A stretch of 64,000 bases of DNA from CAXBBB01 sp963793245 (GTDB taxonomy: Bacteria; Bacteroidota; Rhodothermia; Rhodothermales; BA12), in assembly GCA_963793245.1 (NCBI GenBank), contig CAWBZG010000002.1, positions 1,178,001-1,242,000 on the forward strand, read 5' to 3'. The translations under genes and the position numbers were made by a program. Shown here piece after piece: positions 9,824 to 18,355 of this stretch. Below the pieces are notes generated by a model that was not told where the DNA came from, made no database searches, and saw nothing but the letters and a program-made list of their open reading frames with translations. Each line of letters starts with the position of its first letter. Positions within the stretch are counted from its first letter, which is position 1.

Positions 9824-12800
9824 TCAGCGAGCTACCGTAAACGAACGGCGCAGGGATACCGAACCGTCAGCCGTCGTGAGACGCATCAAGTAGACACCCG
9901 ACGACAGAGCCGAAGTCGGGATGCTGACTGACTGGCGGTCGATAGCGGTGCGCTGGACGATGCGGCCCATCAGGTCGACGATCTCGACGGTCGTTCCGGC
10001 AGCGACCTGCTGCGAGAGCGCAATCGTGAGCGCATCGCGGGCAGGCAGCGGGAAAAGGCGCACGTCGAGTTCTCCGTTTGCCAGTTCTTCCGGCGTGCTG
10101 GTGAAGGTCGCGATGTCGCTCGTCTCGATGGGGAGGAGCTGGAAGCCGATTCCCTCCGAGTTGCGGTCGAACTGTCCGAGGACGCCCGTCACTGTGACGG
10201 GAACTGTCGGGATCGCCGTGCCGACCAGATCGGAGTCGTCGGCATTGCTGCCGAAGCGTACGTCGATCGTGGTGCCGTTACTCGTGATCTGGTAGGTTCT
10301 GTTGGCCTCGAACGTGCCGGTCTGCACGAACGTGGCCCCCTCAACGCTAAGCAGTCGGCTTTCGAGCGATTCGGCGAATGCTCCGTTCAACTCCGACGCC
10401 GTCACGACGAGAGGCGAGCGGATACCCGCATCTTCTGCGATCACTTCGATGCTTTCGAAGCCGCTACCGAAGACTTGCTTGAGACCGTTGAAGCTCGAAA
10501 CCGAGCCGATTACCTCGACGCTATCGCCGGGTACAACCGTTCCATTTTGGATTGAGTTGACTAGCTCGCCTTCGAACTGGCGGACGTTGAGGCCTGCCGT
10601 TCCGTCTTCGAGATAGAGCGCCGTTCCACGAGCGCGCGTGACGACACCCCGGAAGCGGACGCGCGAACCGTCGGCTTGGACGCGCGCATCGGCGATCGTG
10701 CTCAGGGCGAGCGTTTCACCGCCGCCGTCACCACCGCCGGTCTCTCCGAAGAAAGCGCGGCCTACGAGAGTAGCGTCGAGCACGTACGGGTTGTCTTTGC
10801 CCTGGACCTGTGCGATGCGGTCGTGGCGCGTCAACTCATCGGTGCTGACGGGATCGTCTTGGTGCCACTGGTAGAGCACGTCCTTGACAGCGTTCCAATA
10901 CGAAGCATTCGACTGCGTTTTGTAGATCGTGTAGAAGTAGAACTGGCTACGCGCGATGTCGCCCTTGAACTCGTCACGAGGTTCGAAGCGGGTGCTGTTG
11001 CGGCGGCTCCACAGACCCAGATCGCCGGTCGGCGTCTGGCTCTGCTTCGTCGATCCCCGGTACCAGTCGGTAGCCGTCGAAGCGGATACTGTGCCGAAGG
11101 GCAGATTGCCTCGGTCGCTGTTTACTCCGCTAACGGTAGGGGCGAGGTTGTAGAGGTCCGAACGGGCTGGCTCTTCTCCTGCGCCTTGCGATTGCGGCCA
11201 GAGGTGTTCGGCGTTGAAGCCCTGTCCCTGCGCGTTGCTACGTGCGGTACTCGGGTTGGCCGGGACGCTGATCGTCAGGCCGGTGTAGATGCCCGGGAGC
11301 GTTCCGCTGGTGTTCCACACAAAACCGTACATCTGATCGCGGGCCGTGTTGTAGCCCAGCGTGTTCGGCGTGTAGGTGGTGCGGATGCTGTTCTGCAGCG
11401 TCTCGCCCGACTCTCCGATAAAGATCGACTGCTCGCCTACAGAGCTGGAGTCGACGATCGTCAGGGTGAACGTCGATGGAGTGCCGATCGTAGCTGACGC
11501 GTTGGAAAGCGTAAAGATGAGCGTTTCCGCGTCTTCTTTCACACGGTCGTTGGTCAGCGAAAGGGTGACTTCCTGAGCCATCGTCGCGTTGGCCGGGAAC
11601 GTGAGCGTGCGCGTGTTGAACGTGGCGATGTCGGCTCCGTTGGTCGCCGTTCCTCCGGTCAAACTCACGTCGACGGTGGAGGCCTCAGTGGGCGATGCGT
11701 TGTTGAGTTCGACGCGGAAGGTGTACATGCCTGCATCCTCTCTGACCGTCGCCGATTCCCTAACGAAACGAACCGTCGGGGGCAGGGGCGCCGCATCGCC
11801 GATGTCGGTTGTGCGAATCGGAAGCAACTGGTAGCCCCCTACGCCCGTCGAGTTGAACTGGCTCAAGATGCCGGTTACGGTCGTCGTCCCGGAGGGTATC
11901 GCGACTCCATCGACATCTGTATCGGCAGCGTTGGCAACGCGGACGGTGAACGTCGCGCCGTTTTGGTTCAGCGTGTAGTTGGAGCGCTCGGCGAACGTGC
12001 CGGTCTCCGAAAACGATGCTCCTTCGACGCGGACGAGGCGGCTCTCAAGCGCTTCGCCGTTGTTTGTCAGTTCAGTGAGCGTGCGGACGAGGGGGGCAGG
12101 AACGCCCACACCTTTTTGCAAGACTCGAACGGCTTCGATGTTGGCCTCGTTGAACTGCTTGAGGCCGTTAAAGCTCGACAGTGTGCCTAGCACTTCTACG
12201 CTATCACCTGCGACGATGGCGCCACTGGTGATCTGGTCCTGAAAGCTGCCGGACGGTTGGCGGAGGGCGATGCCTGCCGAGCCGTCCTGGAGATAGGCGA
12301 AGGCGCCTTTGACGCGTGAGAAGACGCCCCGCACGAGAACGCGGTCGCCATCGGGAAGCGCGCGCGCCGTCTCAATCGTGATGGGCGTCGGGTCCTCGGT
12401 TGATTGCGCATCGACGAGTGTCAGCGTAAACGTCGACGGCGTCCCAACGGATGCGTTCGTACCGCCCATGACCTGGGTCAGCGTGAGTACGACGGTTTCG
12501 TCCAACTCATCGATCTGATCGTCGATAGGGTCGATGGAGAAGAAAAGCGAGGCGCTGCTTCCTGCTGTGAAAGCCGGGGGAGTGCCGGTGACCATATAGT
12601 CCTGTGTGCGCTCGGCGTCGCCCCCAACAGCGACCTCGAACGTCGTGGCGTCATTCGCCGACGGATTGATGATCGTGATTTCGACGTTGTACTCACCCGA
12701 ACCTTCGGCGACCGATGCCGCCGTCAGCGCGAATTGGACACGGGTGTCGGTTCCGCCTCCACCGCCGCCCATTCCTGCAGCATAGGTGCCGATGGGGAAG

Positions 12801-13879
12801 ACTGAGGCGCAACCGGCATTGGTCGCGCAGCCATCCGTCGCGTCGACGCCGCTAAACGTCCAGTCCGCAGCCGAGAACGTGGCGCTTCCGCTCGTTCCGT
12901 CGTTTCGGTAGGCCCAACCGTCGAGGTGCTCCCAGACTTCTCCCGTTCCGTCTGTTCCAATCACGCCGTACGCATCGACGATAGTTCCGTCTTTCAAGAC
13001 GGCTACCGCGTCATCGCCGTTGATCGAGGGCGCGTCGCCGGGGGCCAGGGTGGGGGCGATGCCGAAATAGGTCTGGAAGTTGGCTGCATCGGCGCTGCGC
13101 GTCACATAGATGTGCTGCCCAGCCGTTGCCGACCCTGACAAGACCGCTGAGTTGCTGATCGTCGTGCCGCCGTTGTTGTAGTTGGCAACCGTAAAGGTCG
13201 ACAGGTCGGCGATAGCTCCGGTTGCGTAGAGTTCGACGACTTTGGGCGTGCCTCCCGAAAGCGGGCCATCGAAGACACCGGTGATGATGAGTTGGCCTTC
13301 TTGTGAGGCAACCGTGTACGTGCCGATGGGAAAGACCGACGCGCAGCTGGCATTGGTCGTGCACCCGTCGATAGCGTCTGTGCCGCTGAAGCTCCAGTTT
13401 CCGACCACGAAGGTCGTTCCGTCGGGGCCGGTGTCCGAGGTGCGGTAGGCCCATCCGTCCACGTGGTCCCAGGCTTCTCCCGTTCCGTCGGTGTTGATGT
13501 CGCCGAACACGTCGATGACGGCGCCGTTCTTGAATACCTCAATCGCGTCGTCGCCGTTGATGCCCGCAGCACCGCTATCGAACGTGGGGGCGAAGCCGAA
13601 GTAATCGGTGAAGCCCTGCGTCTCACTCGCGACATACAGATACTGGCCTTCCGTCGCCGATCCGCTGAAGGTGAACTCTTCGCCGTCCGTCCCGCCTCCG
13701 TTGTTGGCCGAGCCGAATCCATAGATCGCCAGGTCGGGGATCGCTTCGGTAGCGTAGAATTCGATGGCTTTAGGCGTCCCTCCCGAGAGGGGACCGTCGA
13801 ACACGCCGGTGACGACGAGTTGGGCGGACGCCGAGGGTACGAGCAGGAAGGCCATGAGGCCGAGTAACAGAGTGCGCAT
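9824..13879 (-). CDS. Giant T9SS-secreted endonuclease I (NucM/EndA) multidomain protein
   Basis: 1351 residues. Order: signal peptide 1-19; two near-identical lamin-tail-like repeats (about 20-190 and 196-368), each opening with TGVFDGPLSGGTPK and closing with ASVFPIGTY; Gly linker; Calx-beta domain (about 378-492); OB-fold domain of DUF5689/YhcR type (about 497-695); second Calx-beta (about 700-812); endonuclease I domain (about 815-1045); second OB-fold domain (about 1055-1265); T9SS type-A sorting domain (about 1275-1351, ending SFTVAR). The nuclease signature GFNAEHLWPQS carries catalytic H892. It should degrade DNA/RNA outside the cell for phosphate or nucleotide supply, or biofilm remodelling. 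The Calx-beta domains suggest calcium dependence. Expression is probably from its own promoter in the divergent gap at 13880-14045. Confidence 0.9.
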   Translation of the reverse strand: MRTLLLGLMAFLLVPSASAQLVVTGVFDGPLSGGTPKAIEFYATEAIPDLAIYGFGSANNGGGTDGEEFTFSGSATEGQYLYVASETQGFTDYFGFAPTFDSGAAGINGDDAIEVFKNGAVIDVFGDINTDGTGEAWDHVDGWAYRTSDTGPDGTTFVVGNWSFSGTDAIDGCTTNASCASVFPIGTYTVASQEGQLIITGVFDGPLSGGTPKVVELYATGAIADLSTFTVANYNNGGTTISNSAVLSGSATAGQHIYVTRSADAANFQTYFGIAPTLAPGDAPSINGDDAVAVLKDGTIVDAYGVIGTDGTGEVWEHLDGWAYRNDGTSGSATFSAADWTFSGVDATDGCATNAGCASVFPIGTYAAGMGGGGGGTDTRVQFALTAASVAEGSGEYNVEITIINPSANDATTFEVAVGGDAERTQDYMVTGTPPAFTAGSSASLFFSIDPIDDQIDELDETVVLTLTQVMGGTNASVGTPSTFTLTLVDAQSTEDPTPITIETARALPDGDRVLVRGVFSRVKGAFAYLQDGSAGIALRQPSGSFQDQITSGAIVAGDSVEVLGTLSSFNGLKQFNEANIEAVRVLQKGVGVPAPLVRTLTELTNNGEALESRLVRVEGASFSETGTFAERSNYTLNQNGATFTVRVANAADTDVDGVAIPSGTTTVTGILSQFNSTGVGGYQLLPIRTTDIGDAAPLPPTVRFVRESATVREDAGMYTFRVELNNASPTEASTVDVSLTGGTATNGADIATFNTRTLTFPANATMAQEVTLSLTNDRVKEDAETLIFTLSNASATIGTPSTFTLTIVDSSSVGEQSIFIGESGETLQNSIRTTYTPNTLGYNTARDQMYGFVWNTSGTLPGIYTGLTISVPANPSTARSNAQGQGFNAEHLWPQSQGAGEEPARSDLYNLAPTVSGVNSDRGNLPFGTVSASTATDWYRGSTKQSQTPTGDLGLWSRRNSTRFEPRDEFKGDIARSQFYFYTIYKTQSNASYWNAVKDVLYQWHQDDPVSTDELTRHDRIAQVQGKDNPYVLDATLVGRAFFGETGGGDGGGETLALSTIADARVQADGSRVRFRGVVTRARGTALYLEDGTAGLNVRQFEGELVNSIQNGTVVPGDSVEVIGSVSSFNGLKQVFGSGFESIEVIAEDAGIRSPLVVTASELNGAFAESLESRLLSVEGATFVQTGTFEANRTYQITSNGTTIDVRFGSNADDSDLVGTAIPTVPVTVTGVLGQFDRNSEGIGFQLLPIETSDIATFTSTPEELANGELDVRLFPLPARDALTIALSQQVAAGTTVEIVDLMGRIVQRTAIDRQSVSIPTSALSSGVYLMRLTTADGSVSLRRSFTVAR

Positions 13880-14045
13880 ATGCGGTGTTGTGGGATAACT
13901 AGATGCAAGATGAGGACGGACGCATCGAAATCCATCACCGCAGCGTTAAACCGCGCGACGGATCGGTGAAAAAACAGAGCAACTATCCTGCACGAGTCGT
14001 GTCTTTGTCCTAAACCGCCTTCCTGTCGCTCGCGCCCCCACCGCT

Positions 14046-14633
14046 ATGCCGCCACGTGCTTCCAATCCCGACGCCGCTCTGATCGAAGCCTTCCAGCAGG
14101 GCGACGAGTTCGCGTTCGTCTCGCTGTACAACCAGCACAAAGGAGCCGTCTATGGTTTTGTCTACAAGATGCTGATGGACCGTCAGGCGGCTCAGGACGT
14201 CACTCAAGACACGTTTATTCGCGTCTACGAGCATCGTGAGCGGCTCGTCGCTACGCGGGCGTTCAAAAGCTGGCTCTTCACGATCGCACGCAATCAGTGT
14301 CTCAACTATCTGCGGAAGTCCAAGCGGGTCGACACCCTAGAGGAGCCTGACGCATTGCCCGGCTTGCGTTCGCCGTCTGCCGATCTGGAGCGGAGCGACG
14401 CGATCCGCTTCGTCAACCACGTGCTCGCTCGCCTGTCGACCGACTACCGCGAGGTCCTCATCCTCCGCGAGTATCAGAACCTGAGCTACGAGGACATCGC
14501 CGCCGTAACGCGGTCGACTGTGTCGTCGGTCAAGTCTCGGCTATTCAAAGCGCGCCGCAAGATGGCGATCCTATACCGCGAGGCCACGCTCGAACCCGAC
14601 GCCGCTTCTGCCATTCCCGTCGCCACCACCTGA
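14046..14633 (+). CDS. ECF-type RNA polymerase sigma-70 factor
   Basis: A 195-residue sigma factor with region 2 (DVTQDTFIRVYEHRERL, core binding and -10 recognition; near residues 55-75) and region 4 helix-turn-helix (NLSYEDIAAVTRSTVSSVKS, about 145-165), linked by a short spacer without region 3, as in extracytoplasmic-function sigmas. It directs transcription of a dedicated regulon and is likely held inactive by the membrane protein encoded 6 bases downstream. It diverges from the secreted nuclease gene, so control of that gene is possible but unproven. Confidence 0.92.
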   Translation: MPPRASNPDAALIEAFQQGDEFAFVSLYNQHKGAVYGFVYKMLMDRQAAQDVTQDTFIRVYEHRERLVATRAFKSWLFTIARNQCLNYLRKSKRVDTLEEPDALPGLRSPSADLERSDAIRFVNHVLARLSTDYREVLILREYQNLSYEDIAAVTRSTVSSVKSRLFKARRKMAILYREATLEPDAASAIPVATT

Positions 14634-14639
14634 CGCATC

Positions 14640-15131
14640 ATGCTTGACCTTTACGCTCCGCTCCCGGACGATCTCGAAGAAGCGATCCACCTGTTCGCCG
14701 ACGGAGAACTTCCCCTCGACGCGCACGCCGACTTGTTCGCTCGGTTATCGATCAGCAAGGATGCCCGCGAGTTACTCGATAGCCTGCTGGCCTTCCGAAG
14801 GATGAGCCGGATGGAATCGCTCGCGCCGCCGCCTTCGCTCGATCTTGCGCTGATGGCGCGGCTGAAAGAGACGCAGCGCGCCCAGCAAAAACGCCGTGAC
14901 CGAGCGCCTCACCCTGGAGTCTGGGGCCGCTCAGTCCGCATGAACGTTCGGGCGATGACTATCTGTGCGATGCTGCTGCTGGCCGTTGGGTCGCTCGTGC
15001 CGATGCGTTCGCCAGCCCAACCACCCCGCGTGGTCACAATGATGCCGCCTTCCCCCGATGTGGACGGTATGGCTATGAGCGCCAACTACATCATCACCGA
15101 CGGTGTGACCGTCGAAGCCGATCGCGAATAG
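14640..15131 (+). CDS. Probable single-pass anti-sigma factor
   Basis: A 163-residue protein encoded directly behind the ECF sigma gene. The cytoplasmic N-terminal half (LEEAIHLFADGELPLDAHADLFARL) resembles the helical anti-sigma fold, in which LxxFxDGELxxxE-like sequences are common. There is one transmembrane segment near residues 101-120 (MTICAMLLLAVGSLVPM) and a short periplasmic tail. The HxxxCxxC zinc site of ZAS anti-sigma factors is absent. The call rests on position, topology and the N-terminal motif. Confidence 0.7.
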   Translation: MLDLYAPLPDDLEEAIHLFADGELPLDAHADLFARLSISKDARELLDSLLAFRRMSRMESLAPPPSLDLALMARLKETQRAQQKRRDRAPHPGVWGRSVRMNVRAMTICAMLLLAVGSLVPMRSPAQPPRVVTMMPPSPDVDGMAMSANYIITDGVTVEADRE

Positions 15132-15272
15132 ATCTGTTCAGGCAGTTGGTAGCTTAACGGTCAGCCTGCTCTTCTGGGTTTAGAGGCTGTTGTAGAACTC
15201 TTTCTTCGCAGCGAAGACGGTTGACAATGAGTGTGGCTTCCAGATGAGTAGGATGCCCCCAGCTTGGACTGC

Positions 15273-15779
15273 TCAGCGGATCATCAGGTCGCCGTAGCTG
15301 ATGATGTCACCGCTGGCGTTGCCAACGCTGTCGAGGATGAAGAGCCGGACCAAACCCGTCCGTCCGAGTGTGGCGGCATTAAATGTGAGGACATAGTTGC
15401 CCGGTCCGGTCCGCTGGATCGTGTCGAGGGTGATCAGAACGCCGTCGGACCGGCGGGCACGGACGACCAACCCGCGCTGGACAGCGTCCGAGAAGAGGAT
15501 GGCGACGGTGAGGTTGATCGGCCCAGTCTGAGTGCCTGGGTTGGGGAAGACCGGGGAGACGCGCACTCGTCCTCTATACAGCGGGGCCGTACGCCAGTCG
15601 TCCTCGTCTACCGATACGATGCTACCGCGATCGTCCGTTTCGGTAAAGCCCGAGGGTACCTGGGCGGCTGTCTCGAAAAAAGCATCCTGCTCGTCGATCG
15701 ACGAGTCGCACCCTGCTGCCAGTACAAGCAAAGCGGCGAGCAGCGACAGGCGTATCTTTTGGACTAGGCGTTCACTCAT
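15273..15779 (-). CDS. Small secreted lipoprotein of unknown function
   Basis: A 168-residue protein with a signal peptide ending in a strong lipobox (LAAGC followed by DSS), hence a membrane-anchored lipoprotein. The mature part has a beta-rich section (SPVFPNPGTQTGPINLTVAI ...) reminiscent of the FNP motif and Ig/FlgD-like folds often seen just before T9SS sorting tails, but no sorting tail is clear. Divergent from the cobalamin adenosyltransferase gene with a gap of only 14 bases, so the two must share a promoter region. No family is recognised with confidence. Confidence 0.7.
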   Translation of the reverse strand: MSERLVQKIRLSLLAALLVLAAGCDSSIDEQDAFFETAAQVPSGFTETDDRGSIVSVDEDDWRTAPLYRGRVRVSPVFPNPGTQTGPINLTVAILFSDAVQRGLVVRARRSDGVLITLDTIQRTGPGNYVLTFNAATLGRTGLVRLFILDSVGNASGDIISYGDLMIR

Positions 15780-15793
15780 TACAACTCGACATC

Positions 15794-16357
15794 TTGAAAA
15801 TCTACACGCGGACGGGGGACGGCGGTACGACGGGACTCTTCGGCGGTGCCCGCGTCGCCAAAGATCACCCCCGCATCGAAGCCTACGGCACCGTCGACGA
15901 AACGAACTCGGTCGTGGGATTGGTGCGCGCCCTGCTGCCCATAGATGGCGTCGATTTGGCGCACACGATTCTCGCTCAGGTGCAAGACGACTTGTTCGTC
16001 TTGGGTGCGGACCTCGCCACGCCCCACACCGCTAAGCCGGTCGTTCCCCGAGTGACCGATGAGCACGTCGACCAACTCGAAGCGTGGGTCGACGCGTGCA
16101 ACGAGAGTCTGCCGCCGCTCAAAACGTTTGTGCTTCCCGGTGGGCATCCGGCTGCTGCCCAGCTTCACGTCGCCCGAACCGTGTGCCGACGTGCCGAGCG
16201 CCTGGTCGTTCGCGCTGCGGAGCGCGAAGTCGTCGGCGAGATTGGTGAGGGCGCTATCGTCTACCTCAACCGCCTGTCGGATGTGCTCTTCACGCTCGCG
16301 CTTTGGGTCAATCACCAACTCGGTGTCCAGGAGACGCCGTGGACGCCTCAGTCGTGA
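15794..16357 (+). CDS. cobO: ATP:cob(I)alamin adenosyltransferase, PduO type
   Basis: A 187-residue PduO-type (MMAB-like) enzyme, trimeric in the family, which transfers the adenosyl group of ATP to cob(I)alamin. The N-terminal ATP-binding motif TRTGDGGTTGLFGG and the YGTVDETNS segment are diagnostic; the C-terminal helix ARTVCRRAERLVV carries the conserved Arg residues. The start is TTG. Its product adenosylcobalamin is the cofactor of IcmF encoded about 30 kb away. The stop overlaps the start of the next gene (GTGA), indicating translational coupling. The symbol cobO is often used, though the fold is PduO, not CobA. Confidence 0.92.
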   Translation: MKIYTRTGDGGTTGLFGGARVAKDHPRIEAYGTVDETNSVVGLVRALLPIDGVDLAHTILAQVQDDLFVLGADLATPHTAKPVVPRVTDEHVDQLEAWVDACNESLPPLKTFVLPGGHPAAAQLHVARTVCRRAERLVVRAAEREVVGEIGEGAIVYLNRLSDVLFTLALWVNHQLGVQETPWTPQS

Positions 16358-18318
16358 GCAAGACAACGTCTAGTGCACCCAAACTGAGTCCGGGTAAGCG
16401 CATCGCCTTTACGCTGGTGGCGCTGCTCATGCCAGTCGTCTTCTTCGTACTGCTCGAAGGAGTCCTGCGTGTCGTCGACTATGGCGACTCGTATCCGCTC
16501 TTTATCGATGCGCCGGGCATCCCCGGACAGCGCGTCCAGAATCCCGAGATGGCGCGGCGGTATTTCTATGGGCAGCCGACCGTTCCGACGGGACTGCAAG
16601 ACTACTTCGCGACTCAGAAGAGCGACACGACGCTGAGACTCGTCGTTCAGGGTGGATCGACGGCGGCTGGGTTTCCCTTTTATGCGGGCGGCGCGTTTTC
16701 GAGAATGCTGGAGCAGCGGTTGCAGCAGACGTATCCCGATCGGACCGTCGAGGTGATCAATACGGCGTTGGCGGCTGTCAACTCCTTTACGCTGCTCGAC
16801 CTTGCCGACGAGGTGCTCGAGATCGAGCCGGACGCTGTTCTGATCTACGCCGGGCACAACGAATACTATGGCGCCCTGGGTGCAGGGTCGTCCGTCTCCC
16901 TGGGTTCGTCGCCTGGACTGGTCCGACTCTATTTGCGCCTGCAACGGTTGCGGACCGTCCAGCTGATCCGCAATGCGCTGGCAGGCATCGCCGGTTGGTT
17001 CGGGCCGGATGCAGACGACGGAGGGACACTGATGGGGCGCATGGTGCAGAACGAGAGCATCCCACTCGACAGCGACGTGTATCGCGCCGGACTGGAGGCG
17101 TTCGAGCAGAATATGTCCCGACTGATCGAGTTCTACCGCGCACACGACGTGCCGGTCTATCTCTCGACCATCGCGAGCAACGAGCGCGATCAATCGCCCT
17201 TTGTCAACTTGATGTCGAACGAGGAAACGGGAGCGCAACTGGCTCAGGCGCAGCAGATGCAGAGCAGGGGAGAGGCCCAAGCCGCCCGCGATCTCTATGC
17301 CGGGTTGGATGCTTCGGATACGCTGTGCGCTGCGTGCAGCTATGGACTCGCCCAGACGATGGAGCAACTAGGGGATACGGCAAACGCGCGAGACGCCTAC
17401 ACCAGAGCGCGCGACCGCGACGGCCTCCGATTCCGTGCGCCGTCTGCCGTCAACCAGATCATCCGTCAACTGGCTGATCAGCCCGGCATCCACCTGGTCG
17501 ATTCGGAAGAAGCCATGCGGCAGCGCTCGCCGGGCCGCATCGTCGGCAGCGAGATGATGGTCGAGCACCTGCACCCAATGCCCGCCGGGTTTTTCGCGAT
17601 CGCCGACGCGTTCTACGACTCGCTGCTCGTGCGCCCGCCTGCTGAGGGACCGGATCTTGTCGACGAAGCCATCGCTCGGACCGAGTCTCTGCTCACGCCC
17701 GTCGACTCGCTCGTCGGGAGGTACCGCGTACTCCAACTCACTGCGGTCTGGCCGTTTCAACCAGTGGGGACGCGTAAGCCCTATCTCGACACCTTGCGCT
17801 TGCGTACCCCCGTCGATTCAATAGCAAGCCAGCTGTTTCGGCGGGAGATGACCTGGGCCGAAGCAAATGAGGCCCAGCGGCTTTACTTCGCCAAACGAGG
17901 TGACGCTAGGTTGGCGCTTCAAACAGCGTTGGCTCGTATCCAGGAGTACCCGTTCGATGACTCGGGATATCTCGCCGCGGGCAGTGTACTCACCGGGCTT
18001 GGACGTTTCGACGAGGCTGAGGTGTACTATCTGGCAGCGCTGGATCGGCATCCATCGAGCCAGGGTTTTATGATGATTGGAAGTATTTATCTTGAAGAAG
18101 GAAATGCGCGGCGAGCGTTAGAACCACTTAAGAGATCACTTGAACTCGACGCTGGGAACGTACAAGCCCGGTACAATCTGGCGGGTGCGCTTGCGTTGAC
18201 AGGTCAACTCCGAGAGGCTCGTTCTGAAGCAGAAACCGTGTTAAAAGCGGTTCCGGGGCACATTGGTGCACGGAATCTCCTGGCTCAGCTTCCCGGCGCT
18301 TCACCGTCTGTGCAGTAG
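16354..18318 (+). CDS. Membrane-anchored SGNH/GDSL hydrolase with TPR repeats
   Basis: A 654-residue protein. The GTG overlapping the upstream stop is chosen because the N-terminal transmembrane segment (IAFTLVALLMPVVFFVLLEG) starts soon after it. The SGNH hydrolase core includes the nucleophile block VVQGGSTAAGFPF (block I Ser), the block III asparagine in YAGHNEYYG, and the late EHLHPMPAGF segment holding the catalytic His. TPR-like helices lie within the core (about residues 300-370) and at the C-terminus (about 540-650). Likely an extracytoplasmic esterase or deacetylase acting on a surface polymer; the substrate is unknown. Co-transcribed with the adenosyltransferase gene by overlap, without an obvious functional link. 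Confidence 0.8.
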   Translation: MSKTTSSAPKLSPGKRIAFTLVALLMPVVFFVLLEGVLRVVDYGDSYPLFIDAPGIPGQRVQNPEMARRYFYGQPTVPTGLQDYFATQKSDTTLRLVVQGGSTAAGFPFYAGGAFSRMLEQRLQQTYPDRTVEVINTALAAVNSFTLLDLADEVLEIEPDAVLIYAGHNEYYGALGAGSSVSLGSSPGLVRLYLRLQRLRTVQLIRNALAGIAGWFGPDADDGGTLMGRMVQNESIPLDSDVYRAGLEAFEQNMSRLIEFYRAHDVPVYLSTIASNERDQSPFVNLMSNEETGAQLAQAQQMQSRGEAQAARDLYAGLDASDTLCAACSYGLAQTMEQLGDTANARDAYTRARDRDGLRFRAPSAVNQIIRQLADQPGIHLVDSEEAMRQRSPGRIVGSEMMVEHLHPMPAGFFAIADAFYDSLLVRPPAEGPDLVDEAIARTESLLTPVDSLVGRYRVLQLTAVWPFQPVGTRKPYLDTLRLRTPVDSIASQLFRREMTWAEANEAQRLYFAKRGDARLALQTALARIQEYPFDDSGYLAAGSVLTGLGRFDEAEVYYLAALDRHPSSQGFMMIGSIYLEEGNARRALEPLKRSLELDAGNVQARYNLAGALALTGQLREARSEAETVLKAVPGHIGARNLLAQLPGASPSVQ

Positions 18319-18355
18319 CTTTATACAATTCAAGCACTCGCCCGCCTTTCTCAGT

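Noticed and set aside
15180..15260. GAGGCTGTTGTAGAA as a possible insertion-sequence end
   Set aside because: No matching inverted copy or transposase remnant nearby; a single end is not evidence.
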